From Nissolia schottii (Eukaryota; Streptophyta; Magnoliopsida; Fabales; Fabaceae), in contig QANU01048949.1 of NCBI GenBank assembly GCA_003254905.1, forward strand, positions 472,724 through 536,723: a stretch of 64,000 nt of DNA, in the 5' to 3' direction. The position numbers were made by a program, and so were the translations under genes. Below, piece by piece: positions 12,481-28,746 of the stretch (its first letter is position 1; each line of letters starts with the position of its first letter). The notes below the pieces were generated by a model. That model was not told where the DNA came from. It ran no database searches and saw only the letters and a list, made by a program, of their open reading frames with translations.

Positions 12481-12765
12481 ACAAACTTCTGACACAACTT
12501 TCAAATGTTTATGGTGATCTCCTACGTATTTCAAAACCATTGAACAAAAACAAAAAAGAGAAAAACCCAACTCGGGAAAACTCAAACCAAATACAAAAGA
12601 AAAAATAACTTTGATTTTTCATATAAAAATAGATTTTGAAATCTCCGACGGAAGAAGAAGGATAATGAGGACGAGCATCAGATCTCACGTACCTTGTCCA
12701 TGCTTTGTCCTATGAATGAAAAAGAATAAGAAGAAGAAGAAGAAATATAACAAAGGATGAAGAAG

Positions 12766-12978
12766 TATTAGAATATATAGATGATATAGCTAATTGTTGT
12801 TATGGTAATGAGTTAGTTAGGATTAGCTAGTAGATTAGCTAATGGTTTGTTGTCATCATAAGCCTATATATAGGCTACATCACTTGTAATTCAACACACT
12901 TTCTCATTCTCTCAATTTCATTTTACACATTTAGTTTTATTTTCTCTCTTTTCTTTCCTGGTACCATGGATTTCAACA
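12766..12978 (+). mobile_element. Short copia-type 5' LTR
   Basis: The sequence runs from a TGTTAGAATATATAG-like start (here tattagaatatatag) to an end in 'tttcaaca', followed directly by the primer-binding site. A TATA-like 'cctatatatagg' lies at about 12862. At about 213 bp the LTR is short, as in small or non-autonomous copia elements. No matching 3' LTR is found in the window, so the element is truncated or broken. Confidence 0.7.
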
Positions 12979-12990
12979 TGGTATCAGAGC
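12979..12990 (+). other. Primer-binding site, tRNA-Met type
   Basis: TGGTATCAGAGC is the classic Ty1/copia primer-binding site, complementary to initiator tRNA-Met. It starts directly after the CA end of the LTR, which fixes the LTR boundary and the + orientation of the element. Confidence 0.9.
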
Positions 12991-13239
12991 CTTGGCATCC
13001 ACCCTGAATATTCCGCTGCATTCATTTTCTTTTTTGTTCTTTCATTTTCTTTCGTTTTCCTTTATTTTCTTGCTTCCCAAACACTATTTCCTTTAGTTTT
13101 TCTTTTATTTTCTCAAAAAAAAAAAAACAAAAATACAAAACACAAAAGCAAAATCAAAAACGTTTTCTCTCTCTTTTTCGTTCCAATTTTTCCCTTTCTC
13201 TCTCCGTTTTTTTTGCAAAATCTATCTCCGAGGACATTG

Positions 13240-13425
13240 CAATTTCAAAATCAGTGGTTTAGTGGCTTCATCAAGCCCGACGACGGCAGCGACGACCTCT
13301 TCGTCCAACACTCCACCAGATCCGAAGGATTCTGCTCCCTCCAAGAGGACGATCGCGTCGAATTTTCCATCGTTAACAACGGCGACGAGGCGAAGGCGGG
13401 GCGCGAGGTGTTCGCTGGCGGTTGA
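13240..13425 (+). pseudogene. Captured cold-shock-domain (CSP/GRP2-like) gene fragment
   Basis: In the frame ending at 13425 the translation reads WFSGFIKPDDGSDDLFVQHS, then TRSEGFCSLQEDDRVEFSI. This matches the plant cold-shock domain, whose usual text is WF..QKGFGFI.PDDG..DLFVHQS and then SEGFRSL...VEF. The RNP-1 piece is damaged (residues between WFS and GFI are missing) and the HQ pair is inverted. The Gly-rich tail and CCHC zinc knuckles of the family are absent. It lies about 260 bp downstream of a copia primer-binding site, where gag would normally start. I infer that a host gene fragment was captured by, or joined to, the retroelement. It is unlikely to bind nucleic acid as it stands. 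Confidence 0.7.
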
Positions 13426-13752
13426 ACGAGAGCAAGTCCGTGAGGGCGAGGCGGTTACGATCTTCCTCCAGATCTGGTTTCCGCTGCTGTTGTTGCCGCT
13501 GCCGAGATCTACGCGAGCGTGGTTCCATCTTTGCTCTGCTCTCTCTAGAACTCGACGACTACGACGGTTAGGCTTGCGGTCATGGCGGTGACTGGGCGCA
13601 GCCACGGAAGCAGCGACGACAAGGAGATACTGGCAGTAGCTTTACGAGGCTGGTGTTGCTGGAGTGAAAGCGGCGATTGCGGAGATGGAGGCCGCGGTGA
13701 AGCAAAGCACCAGCACGGTGGCTCTCCATATCTCCGGCGACAGCATTTTTTT
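13426..13752 (+). other. GC-rich coding-like stretch of unknown origin
   Basis: This stretch differs sharply in composition from the AT-rich flanks. Pieces such as GVKAAIAEMEAAVKQSTSTV (about 13654-13713) and AAVVAAAEIYASVVPSLLC (about 13484-13540) look like protein but lie in different frames and contain no full ORF. It may be further captured host exons. There is a single N at 13753, so a local assembly error is also possible. Confidence 0.4.
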
Positions 13753-13753
13753 N

Positions 13754-14662
13754 AGGTGAATTTATCGGTTGTTTTGCTATCTGGAGTTATACAAACTAAC
13801 AAAACAACTTTGAATTAGACCAAAAAAAAAAAAATCGTTATAGACATCTTTAATTATTTATGTTTAACACTAAAACATAATAAAAAAATAATAATAGCTA
13901 TTAGTTGGAGTATTTCCAGTGACTTATTTTGATGATGACGATAAAGATAGCTGAATATAAACCTCATTGAATAAAAAGCCTCGATCACTTGGTAAAAAGC
14001 CAAGAACAAAATTAAAGTTATTTCCAACACACGCTTTAAGGAAAAGTGAAAAGGCAAGAAGAAATAAGAGAAAAGCATTATGCGACATTTACGTATTTAG
14101 ATGCTGATGATATGCCCATTCAAATTTGCACAAATAAATAAGTCGTAAAGGAGAAGTAGATGGAGCTTTTTATTGTCCCTACGCTTCTGCGTTCATCTCT
14201 GCTGTTGTGTATAGGGTTGGTATCCAATTTGTGCCGTTTGTTTCATTCTCTGTTTGGCAATTTTCTTATCTTGTTATTATTATGATGATTAAGTTTGCTT
14301 GCACTCTTCAGTTAAGGCTACCTCACTCTCTTCCTTCTTTTGCCTTCCTTTCCTCCATTATCCAAAACTTGTCACATTACCTTTGCTTCTAGGCAATGTT
14401 TTCCATTTGTTGATAGATACGCCACCTTCTACTCCAAGTTTATGCTTCATGTATTTTCTGGCCATACGTACGTTCATGTAGACCCCCCCGGATTTCTTTT
14501 TGCAGAGTAAGTTAAAAAATATGTTTCAACCAATCATTTATTTTGTGGTATATAATTAAATTAGCAGCCCACTTTTATTTTCTAGTATTTAGTAACCATT
14601 TTTTTCCCCTTTTTAAATTGATATTTGATACATATGTAGAAAAATGAGTAAATTTATCTAGA
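13754..14662. other. Intergenic, AT-rich
   Basis: No gene, RNA or clear repeat is seen. Open frames are short and of low complexity. A run of seven C at about 14483 is the only local composition oddity. Confidence 0.5.
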
Positions 14663-14933
14663 GTTAATTAAGTTTTTTATCCCTGTAATTTGGGAAAGTT
14701 TGGTTTTGGTCCCTATGGAGATTTTAGTCCTGTAAAATTTGGCACTTTGATTTTGGTCCTTGTTAACGTTTGGGACCTGACGGTGATGACATAGCCGTTA
14801 GCTCTGCACACGTGGCGACTCGCCTAACCCCAGAGACTAAAACCTAATTTTTTAATTTTGCAGAAACTAAAACTTTTACATAAAGACTAAAACTAAACTT
14901 TCAAATTTTACAAAAACTAAAAATATAATTAAC
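14663..14933. mobile_element. MITE-like element with imperfect TIRs of about 48 bp
   Basis: The left end (gttaattaag, then tgtaatttgggaaagtttgg and ttttggtcc) pairs with the reverse complement of the right end (gttaattata, then tgtaaaatttgaaagtttag and ttttagtct). A second, inner inverted copy of the 'ggttttggtcc / ggagactaaaacc' motif is also present. The element is about 271 bp and non-coding. It belongs to the common plant 'ggactaaaaccaaa' type of repeat. The superfamily is not decided by what is visible. Confidence 0.65.
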
Positions 14934-19478
<4,545 letters not shown>

Positions 19479-22123
19479 AGAATGTTCTCTATGGGGGCCG
19501 TTGTTGTCTATTAGTTTGTGTATACTTGCAATCATAATGGACCTATGTTCTGGTTTGTATATATATTAAAACTTAGGGAGTTCCATCATAGTTTCCCGGT
19601 TGTATGTGTATATGTGGGCATGTGCCATGATTTGGGCCCTTGACTATGTATGCATGTTTTAGAAAGGTAATAGACATGGTGCTCGTGATTCCTTGTTATT
19701 CCCTCCACCCCCAATTTTTCTGCTGTTTTGCAAGATGCACGTGGTGTTGATGCTGTGACGCGTCCATGGATAACAAAGCAGGATAACTCTAAAATGAAAT
19801 AAGACGAGTAAAGTTATGAAGATTTAAGAAAGGAAAAAAAGATTCACACATTTCAAACTACAGATTGTAATATGACATAAGAAGTAATGAAAGCAATTGG
19901 TCAACGGATTTTGTCTTTGCAGTAAGCTAGTAATGCTTTAATTGGTTCCGGAATATTTTTTAAAAAAAAAAAAAAAAAAAAGAGAGAGATTCTTGAATGC
20001 TGTCAATTGGTCTTTGAACAAACGTTACTCGTATACATATTCATATTGAATTACTCTGTCATTGTTATTAGGCATATTTATAAAAGAATAGTTATGAATG
20101 CAACTATGTATCAAGTAAATTGGTTTAGAAAGTGAAGCACGAGATATGTTAGGTGACTTGGTTTAGCAGCTTTAGCTATTGAGGCGTTTAGTAGGCGGCT
20201 GAGGGCATTATGAGGGTAGCAGAGAGGAAGGGAATTGTGCGCCGTAATGCATGGTGAAGCGTGATCTATGTTGTTCATCATGCATTTCCAGTCAGATGCA
20301 CAGGAATGAAGGCAACGATTACTAGGGAATTGGTGGACGGCATGTGATGATGATTAGCTTGCTTGAAATTGAGGTGATCGTGACTTAAAAAAAGCGTCAA
20401 AAGGTGGCACTTTTTAAAATTAGGGTTTTGTTAATAGGAAATGTCTTAGAGATTGACATTAATTGAATTTATTTTTTATTTCATTTGTATGTAAGAAGAT
20501 TTTGTAGGTTGATTTAGTAATAAGATGTTACAACATTATCTCTCTCTAAACCCTAAATATATTTAATCAGTGTTCATGTATGAGAATATTTATCTTAAAA
20601 ATTAATTCTTTTAAATTAAGTTTTTATATGACTTTGTGATGTGTGATATTTTATTATTAACTTTTTTATTACTCATGTGAACTATGAGACCTAACTTCTT
20701 GAGTTCACTTTAAAATTCAATGCAAGAGGATCTACTTATATATGTCTCTTCTATTTTTCTTTTATCAACCAAGAAACATTGAAGATCTTTCCTGTTTAAT
20801 TTGTCGGTAAGCAGAAACGCAATTTTTGGGAACGGAGTAGCTGGTTGCATTTTGGGTAATGATGCTTAGTGTCATCAAATTAAAAAGTTGTTTTGGCCTT
20901 TTCTTCCTCTACAACCTTAATCCAACTGTCCATTTTTGTGTTATGTGGGTGAGAAACAAACAGACGCCCTACGCCTTGATGGCTTCACTATCCTTGACCT
21001 TCACTCGTCATAAATTAAGCCTGCTATAGTCGGCTTTTGTTTTTCATTTTACAAAATATTATATGTACACTCAATTTCATACACTCATACACACACCATG
21101 AATAATGCACAAACTTTATTCTCTTGAGTGCACAAACATTACAAACTTGTAAATAATACTCTTAATTATACTTAATTAAGTGCACAAACATTACCTGGGT
21201 TAAAACACAAACTTTATGTATATAAGTACGGGGTGTATGTATAATATATGATTTTTGGTGTACGTGTAGCAGAACTCTTCATTTTAATTGGCATTTAGCA
21301 TACAATCCACACAATGAGGCAGATGAAGTGGTAGTTCTTTAAAAATGGATACCCTGGGACCTAAAATTGACAAGGAAAATGATATTTGCACATTTGGTTT
21401 CTCTTAAATAGATCATTTAAGACTGGCTTGAAGAAATTTCTTAGATAATTAATCTCAATTTACTCAACAACTTGTTCATTAATGAAACTTCCTAGTCAAC
21501 CATATGTATCTAACTGTCACTCTTCATCAAGAAACAAAGTGGACTTACTAAAACCCTTCTGCATTCTCTTTCTTTTGTGTAATGTACAGTGCTGTACTTT
21601 CAACAAATGGAACTAAAGCATTTTGGGATTAACTTGAGGAAACTGTGTGTGTATATATATATTGAATCATGTGACCTAAGTTTTGGTAATGTCTACATTC
21701 GATGTTTGTCCACATTTTGTGTCTCTTAGTTGAATATCCTAAATAGCTAAAGCTTAATTATATAATTTGTGGCGCAAATCATTGGTGAATTCAGTCCATG
21801 TTAATTATAACTTTAGAGTGTAGGAGTATACGTTGATGGTGTAGCTTTCAATTCCATGACAAGCAAAGCAAGCATTGCAAGCAGACGCAGCCTTCCAAAT
21901 TGCCAGCCCTCATTACTTCACGTGCCACCATGTGCACCAAACCCCTCCTTACTCCTTGGCCCCTGATTTGCTCCTTCATGTTTTCATGCCAAAGCCAACC
22001 AGTAATTTAATCATGTCCTTAAAGGAAGATGCATGCATCATGGCCTGGCGTGGCGCCGGCCATTCCAACAACAACAACTACAACAAAAGTCCCCACTTTT
22101 TCACACCCTATTCCTCCAAACAC
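19479..22123. other. Intergenic; A-tract and a gcacaaac repeat cluster
   Basis: The left part includes the protease 3' UTR. An A-rich tract at about 19963-19981 precedes 'gagagag'. At 21090-21220 there are several 'gcacaaac' repeats (aatgcacaaacttt; gtgcacaaacatt twice) related to the tandem array at 11880-12480. No gene is supported; the open frame around 21875-22156 has no homology I recognise and overlaps promoter sequence. Confidence 0.5.
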
Positions 22124-22362
22124 GACACGTGGCTCCCAACCAGCTCAGTATTGTGACTGAGGCCGCCCATTGGACACCAACACACAATTAGCACTCCCAC
22201 CCACCAAAAGTCAAGACAAAAAAGCCCCTTCCTATGTTTAAAATAGCGTCATCTTCTCTGTCCAATTAACATTTTTGCTATATTTATTGCAACATCTCCC
22301 AACCAAACCGATCCAAAGCTACAACATGTTGGTTGGTGTATGTTGTTAGCACTATATATAAA
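22124..22362 (+). promoter_or_regulatory. MAPKKK core promoter with ABRE and TATA box
   Basis: GACACGTGGC at 22124-22133 is a textbook ABA-responsive element. A TATA box (tatatataaat) lies at about 22353-22363, roughly 80-90 bp before the start codon at 22443. The closest Arabidopsis relatives of the gene (MAPKKK17/18) are ABA-induced, so the ABRE fits. This is a sequence match; induction here is inferred. Confidence 0.55.
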
Positions 22363-22442
22363 TATAGAAAGGTTGCTTGCTCCCAACCAAACCACAAAAC
22401 ATAAGTAAACACACCTAAGTCCCATTAATCCAACCATTCTTT

Positions 22443-23756
22443 ATGGAGTGGACTAGGGGTCACACCCTCGGCCGGGGCTCCACGGCCACCGTCTCCATCG
22501 CCAGCCGCTACGGCCGGGTTTTCGCGGTGAAGTCAGCGGAGCTACACCAATCGGAGTCACTGAAGAGGGAACAGGGGATCCTCTCCACCGTGTTTTGTCC
22601 TCAAATTGTGGCCTACAAAGGCTGTGACGTCACGCTAGAGAACGGTGCTCTCTTGTACAACGTGTTCATGGAGTACGCTCCTCATGGCACCCTCGCCGAC
22701 GCAGCTCGGAGGCACGAGGGCCGCCTAAGCGAGCCTCTGGCGGGGTGTTACACGCGCCAAATCCTGCTTGGACTCAACTACCTTCACTCCAACGGAATAG
22801 TGCATTGCGACTTGAAGGGGCAGAACGTGCTGGTGACAGAGCAAGGTGCTAAGATCGCGGACTTGGGATGCGCTCGTAGGGTGGCGGATTCCGCCGGGGT
22901 GATTGCAGGGACGCCGGCGTTCATGGCGCCTGAGGTGGCGCGTGGGGAGCAGCAGGGGTTCCCCGCTGACGTGTGGGCCTTAGGGTGTACGGTGTTAGAG
23001 ATGGTAACAGGGGAGGCACCGTGGCGAGGTGTGTCTGACCCTGTTTCGGCGCTCTATCGGATTGGCTTCACCGGCGAGGAGCCGGAGATTCCGAGTTACG
23101 TGTCGGAGGAAGTGAAGGATTTCTTGGGGAGGTGTTTGAAGAGGGACCCTTGTGAGAGGTGGACGGCGAGGGAGCTTCTCGGGCATGAATTTGTTGGGGC
23201 GTCAACGAGTGGATTTGATTGGTGTGATTTGGAGACTCCCACCAGTGTGTTGGATCAAGGATTTTGGGAAACGTTGGAAGCAGAGCAGGGTCAGACAGCG
23301 ACACGTGGCTGTTGTTCCTTGAATTCTGCTGGCCCTAGAGATAGAATTCGTGGCTTGTGCGCTGGGCCCGATTGGGAATGGGATCATCAAGCCTGGATCA
23401 CTGTGAGAAGTGTGGCAGAGGCAGAGGCAGAGGCAGAGGAAAATGAGAAAACAGAGGATTGTGGGTCTGGCCCTGTTTGTTGCATTGTTAGAGAGGAGAA
23501 TAGTAGTGTTGTTTGTGATGAACCCAAAAGTAATCTAGTTATTACCATCGGAACTGGGTTGGGAAGTTGGAGTGACAACATTAGTGATTGTTACTTCAGT
23601 GGTTGCTGCATTACTATAGGGTCGTTGTATGGATTTCCATGTATAAACATTGTTCCCCAAGGAAAAATTGATTCTCAAAATAAACAATTTTTTAGCCTCA
23701 TTTGCTTTCTTCTTTCACTCCCCCCCCCCCCCCCCCCCCCCNCTTTTTTACTCTAA
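22443..23756 (+). CDS. MAP kinase kinase kinase, MAPKKK17/18-like, single exon
   Basis: This is a cytosolic or nuclear Ser/Thr kinase that would phosphorylate MAPK kinases, probably in ABA or stress signalling. The kinase domain fills about residues 4-251: Gly-rich loop GRGSTATV, catalytic Lys K30 (FAVKS), Glu E43, catalytic loop HCDLKGQN (121-128, so a non-RD kinase), ADLG in place of DFG (D140), GTPAFMAPE (156-164), and DVWALGCTVLEM. Intronless structure and DLG are typical of this plant MEKK subclass. The tail after 251 is acidic, with an AEAEAEAEE run. The last 20 or so codons run through a poly-C tract with an N at 23742, so the exact C-terminus and stop are uncertain. Confidence 0.92.
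   Translation: MEWTRGHTLGRGSTATVSIASRYGRVFAVKSAELHQSESLKREQGILSTVFCPQIVAYKGCDVTLENGALLYNVFMEYAPHGTLADAARRHEGRLSEPLAGCYTRQILLGLNYLHSNGIVHCDLKGQNVLVTEQGAKIADLGCARRVADSAGVIAGTPAFMAPEVARGEQQGFPADVWALGCTVLEMVTGEAPWRGVSDPVSALYRIGFTGEEPEIPSYVSEEVKDFLGRCLKRDPCERWTARELLGHEFVGASTSGFDWCDLETPTSVLDQGFWETLEAEQGQTATRGCCSLNSAGPRDRIRGLCAGPDWEWDHQAWITVRSVAEAEAEAEENEKTEDCGSGPVCCIVREENSSVVCDEPKSNLVITIGTGLGSWSDNISDCYFSGCCITIGSLYGFPCINIVPQGKIDSQNKQFFSLICFLLSLPPPPPPPXFLL
23721..23743. repeat. Poly-C tract with one ambiguous base
   Basis: About 20 consecutive C are followed by an N and another C at the 3' end of the kinase ORF. It would be read as poly-Pro. Sequencing length errors here would change the frame of the last codons. 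Confidence 0.85.
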
Positions 23757-26492
23757 AAGAAAATGGCTACCTAATAATTTACTTACTTGATTAACCAATT
23801 CAATTAAATTCAATTCATGTAGCACTTAACGATACCACTTGAACATATACCTTATCCATGTTCGCAAAAGTGACCCGACCTAACTAATTGCCTTTTTCTT
23901 TGGGAAAAGCTTTTTTTGCCCCTCTACTCTGGGGCATCCAACCCAAGCAGGTTATGAAACTACACAGTAATGTGCCACATTGTTTATCAACATTGAGGGG
24001 GACTATGTAGCCCTATGCTCCATACAGTCGTGCGCCACATCACCACTTTTTAAGACCTTTGGTATTTGTTGTTCTTATCAGAAACCGATCTAGCATCAGA
24101 TAATTATCCCCATTTCCTCCATTATGGATCTACCCTTTTATGAACAGTTTTAATTCCATTATGCGAGAGAAAAAGGTCTACTTTTGAGGGGACCACAAAT
24201 AGAAAAAATTAAGATTCGAAACTGTATGATCATGTGTTTGTCTAAACCCTCTAGTATAATGATTAGCCGATTAGGCGGTGTAAAGGTAGCAGAAGCAAGC
24301 ACTTATATCAAAACTTTTTAATTTAAAGAAAACTATATTTTCCTTTGCCCAAATGTCCAAGCTTGTGTTTTTGGTATTATTAATATATAAGGACATTACA
24401 TTAGCAGGAACGGGTGAATTGTTTACCTTATCATCATCTCTGAGAGACTGAGACCAGGATTAAATTCCAATAACCTATTCGTTGTATTGTATCTATTCAA
24501 TTCATTATATGAGGCCAAGTACTTTCATTCCCAGCTCATCCCACTATTTATTGTTGATAAGGATAGCAAATGTTTGCGACTAAAACAATACAGAATGAAA
24601 AAATGTATAGTATATTTTCTTTTGTGTGAGACACAACTTACATCTTATTTAATATGGAATGAAATTTTAATGAGATTTTCACCCATTGAAACTTTTATTG
24701 TGATATAAGTCGATATAATTGAGACCAAAGTGGATGGAGAAGTCAGTCTTTTTAGTTAGTTGAATGCAATTTGACTCAAACATTTGGCAAATTGTGATTT
24801 TGGGAACGACAATTTGCCCACAAGGAAAAAAGAAGTTTTGGTTCTCCAAAAACAACCCCATGGACCGAATTTATTTGTTTCAAGTGGCAAGGTCAACTAA
24901 TTAAGCGTCCTCTCGGGGCATGAAAGGATTAGATTTGCTCTATGCTATGCATGCTCATCATAAAATTTTATTTTATATGTCGATTTTACTTTTAGTTAAA
25001 CATAAATTTATATTTAGATACATTAACGGAACGAAATAGTCCACTAATTAAGTGGAATCCACTGCCAAAGATCTCACCATTTTTCAGCCACTGAATGTTA
25101 AAAGGGAAAAAGGAATGAATGAGTGACAATAGAGGACAACTGACTGTAAATCATTGCTTTTTCTTTTGCTCTCTTTCTCATGCACGCTGAGGCATGCAGG
25201 AGCACCCTGGAAGCCATCCATTTGTTTTCCAATTCTTCCCCACTCATTGTCGACAGGGTCCATCAATTTATACTTTTCAATTATATCCCTCACAATTTGG
25301 CAATAGTATGTCTCATTCTAATTCTCCCTATAATCCCCCTTTTTTTAGCAGAATACATGTCAGAAACCATTAAGCACTTTACAACCACTGAATTGAGAGA
25401 TTCTTATCTGCTTCACACTCCTCGCCACTAAGGTCAAGCAAAATAAGATTTGACTCATCCTGTTAATTTTTAGATTGGTTAAAGATATAACTTTTATAAA
25501 TATTTAGGGTAGAATTTAATATTATCTTAAAGATGATTCCTCCATTGTATTCAACTTTAAAAGCTAGTTGAGAAAGTTTGACCTAATTATTAGCATTATA
25601 AAGGTTATGACAAATTACATTAACACTTTTTCTATTTAAAAAAAAAATTACATTCACCTATCTTAATCAACAATAATGTATCTTAACAATTACATTCACA
25701 CTTTTTAAAATATATATTTTTAGATTTCAAACCCTAGCCTTTTCTTATACAACTTTATAATAAGTGTTGGTCCTCTTTTACGCATATAAACGAGGCTTAG
25801 AGAAAAGTAAAGAAGTTTGTTAAATATAAAAATGTAAGGAGTATAATGATAAAAAAAATACCTTAATTAATGTCAAATAATGTTTAACTTTGTTATTATT
25901 AGCTAATGTTAATATTCATTAGGAGAAATAAATATACTTTTTCTAAATAGGGAAGGTGTCAATAAAATTTCATTCAACTTAAAAAAAAAAATCCTTGTAA
26001 TTTACCCTAAAGAAAACTATACGACAATATTAGCAAGCAAGGTGTGACTCAGTTAATTTTTCAAGGTGGGTTAGCTTCCACCCAATTTTAAGAAGATCAT
26101 GCTAATCGAATACTTATTTTGTGACTAACACCACAATTAGTGCAGCTTATGGCCACATTTCTGCCATGTTGTCCACTGGGAGCCACAAAACAAATTACAT
26201 TGCTTTTGGATTAAAATAGCCGTGTAACTCTTAAATATCTTGTAATATATCATGTGAAATCTAATGAAGAACAAAATTAATTTCTTTTCACTTTTTACAC
26301 ATTCCCTACATCAATCAATTTAAAGACCGTTTTCCGTTGAATAAAAAATCAATTTAAAGACCAAAATTGATATAGCAAAATATACTAAATTAAAGTCAAT
26401 TTTAAATAGCGAGAATATTCAAAAAATTATTAAATGACTAGTTAGTTTGATATGGTGTATGCATGTTTAAAGAAGTAATTTTGGTGTTTAGT
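23757..26492. other. Intergenic, AT-rich
   Basis: No gene or recognisable element is seen. Open frames are short and have no domains. Several stretches around 25500-26000 are A/T runs and could be old non-coding repeats, but no terminal structure is visible. Confidence 0.5.
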
Positions 26493-26615
26493 NNNNNNNN
26501 NNNNNNNNNNNNNNNNNNNNNNNNNNNNNNNNNNNNNNNNNNNNNNNNNNNNNNNNNNNNNNNNNNNNNNNNNNNNNNNNNNNNNNNNNNNNNNNNNNNN
26601 NNNNNNNNNNNNNNN

Positions 26616-26652
<37 letters not shown>
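26493..26652. other. Assembly gap (123 N) followed by a (TA)n microsatellite
   Basis: Ns fill 26493-26615. The sequence resumes inside a TA run that ends at about 26652. The gap is most likely an unresolved long TA repeat. It lies about 200 bp upstream of the anion channel start, so the promoter is incompletely known. Confidence 0.95.
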
Positions 26653-26655
<3 letters not shown>

Positions 26656-26853
26656 GTGAACTATATTAACCAACTTCTTGTTATTCAGGAGAAGTTTATA
26701 CTTTATATTTAGTCATTCTAAAGTTATAAGTAGTACTCCTACCTTAAGCCACTCTCGTCTCTTGGAACCTTCTACTCTGCACTATATATAAACCTTGTAC
26801 CTGAACGACAACATGTGATATACACATCATGTATTCCATATCAATCATCATTG

Positions 26854-28084
26854 ATGGGAGACACTGAGATCAAGCCATCAATTCAGGTGGTCCTATCTGC
26901 TTCCATGGACAATAACACTAATACCAAAGCAAACACCCTGCATGCCCACCCAATTAAGCCATCACAATCACCATTCTTGACCAAGCTCCATGTAGGCTAT
27001 TTTTTCATATGCATTTCCCTTGGCGCACAAGCTTTGCTTTGGAAGAGCTTGAGTGAACGTACAAAGGCCTCACAGGCTCTTTGGCATGGACTTAACTTGT
27101 TTCCTTCTTGTGCATTTCTTATGCTCTGGCATCTGGCAGTGCTCACTGCAACTGCTCTGTCTTCTCTTTACGTTCTCAAATGCATCTTCCACTTTGATTT
27201 GGTGAAGAGGGAGTTTTCACATCACATTGCTGTGAACTGCATGTATGCTCCTTGGATTTCTTGGCTCCTCATGCTCCAATCGGCACCTGCGATTGTTCCA
27301 AGGACTTGCTACTACCAAGCCCTTTGCTTGGCCTTGTCGTTTGCAACATTGCTGCTTGATGTCAAGCTGTATGGACAATGGTTCACAACCGAAAAGAGGT
27401 TCCTCTCTGTCGTGGCGAACCCTGTGAGCCAGGTTTCGGTTATAGGGAACTTGGTGGCTGCACAAGCCATAGCAGAAATTGGTTGGAAAGAGAGTGCAGT
27501 TTCAATGTTCTCGCTCGGATTGGCACATTATTTGATTCTGTTTGTAACGCTGTATCAGCGCCTGACGACTAGCAAACAGTTTCCCACAGTGCTGAGGCCA
27601 GCTTACTTCTTGTTCTTTGCAGCACCAAGCATGGCTAGCCTGGCATGGAAATCCATCTCAGGTGCTTTTCTCACACCATCAAAGATGCTCTTCTTCCTCT
27701 CCTTGTTCCTTTTCATGTCTCTGGTACGTTCCTATCTGATTCTAGTTCCACAGTTTTGAGTTTAACTACTTTGATTTGATTTATTGTTTTTTATCCTTTT
27801 CATTGTAACTTATCAACTTTTGCGCTTGAAAACAGGCTTTAAGGCCGGCCATCTTCAAGAAATCTATGAAAAGGTTAACAGTTACATGGTGGATCTACTC
27901 ATTCCCATTAACCTTTCTTGGTCTTGCTTGTGCGGAATATGCTCAAGAGGTGCAAGGCAGCATGGCCTCTGGCCTAATGCTCGTGATGTGTATGGTCTCG
28001 GTGCTGGTTTTCATTGGTTTGATGCTCATCACTGTTCTCCAAATTAAGAGGCTGCGGCATACAAATACCACAATTATGATTTGA
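26854..28084 (+). CDS. SLAC1-homologue S-type anion channel (SLAH1/4-like), two exons
   Basis: This is a plasma-membrane anion channel of the TehA/SLAC1 family, moving chloride or nitrate. Exons 26854-27723 and 27836-28084 join in phase 0 to give 372 residues. The short N-terminus before the first membrane segment (KLHVGYFFICISLGAQALLW) resembles SLAH1/SLAH4 rather than SLAC1 or SLAH3, which have long phosphoregulated N-termini. About ten hydrophobic segments follow. Recognisable family text includes VVANPVSQVSVIGNLVAA, FFAAPSMASLAW and TVTWWIYSFPLTF. The start at 26854 (MGDTEIK) is preferred; an in-frame ATG at 26815 would add 13 residues. In Arabidopsis, SLAH1 works as a partner subunit controlling xylem chloride loading; a similar role is inference. 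Confidence 0.93.
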
Positions 28085-28746
28085 TTTCAACACAACCCCC
28101 CGCCCCAAACAAAAAAAATAAATAAAAACTAGAATTATATCATATGATCTGCACAGGCAAACCTAATTTATCTTCTTTTCATTCGAAGAAAGCTAATGAT
28201 AGTGGATAAAGATATCTGGATAAATTTATCTCTTTCCTTTTTCTATTTCTTTTCACCATATATTAAATTAGGTGAAGGGATGATGATAACAACACAAGAT
28301 TTTCGCACTGTCTAAAGGTAGAGTATACGAGAAATAACTTAAAAAATATTAAATAAAGCGGAGGTGGGATGTCCTTTCCTGCCACACTTTAGTACTTATC
28401 AAAATTAAAAAGTATCTACAATGAACTAGAACTAATGCAAGCTTCAATCGCTTAATGCGTCTAAGATACTTGGCCTTCAATTTGAATAATTCATCATCAG
28501 ATTAACAAAACTAGTATGGCTCCCATGGTTACTACAACCTCTATTGACAAATAAACAAAATCAGGTAACTGAGATAAGCATCACCAAACACTAGTTTTAG
28601 GCACTTCTCTCTGTAGTTATTCAAATCTAAAGGGGTGAAATAGAAGTAGAAGTTATCTGTATACCTAAAGAACAAATCAGCACTATGTTTATGTCACTCA
28701 CCACTTAAAAATATTCACCATTTGCCATGACAAAATTTATCCAAAT
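28085..28746. other. Intergenic between convergent genes
   Basis: This stretch holds the 3' UTRs of the anion channel (+) and BAP31-like copy A (-). It shows a C-rich run near 28097 and AT-rich sequence. No gene is seen. Confidence 0.6.

Noticed and set aside
13222..13605. 127-codon minus-strand ORF opposite the cold-shock fragment
   Set aside because: It is opposite sequence with real similarity on the plus strand and has no recognisable domain; GC-rich DNA readily leaves such frames open.
21875..22156. 94-codon ORF upstream of the MAPKKK gene
   Set aside because: It overlaps the ABRE-bearing promoter, has low-complexity Asn/His/Pro content and no homology I recognise.
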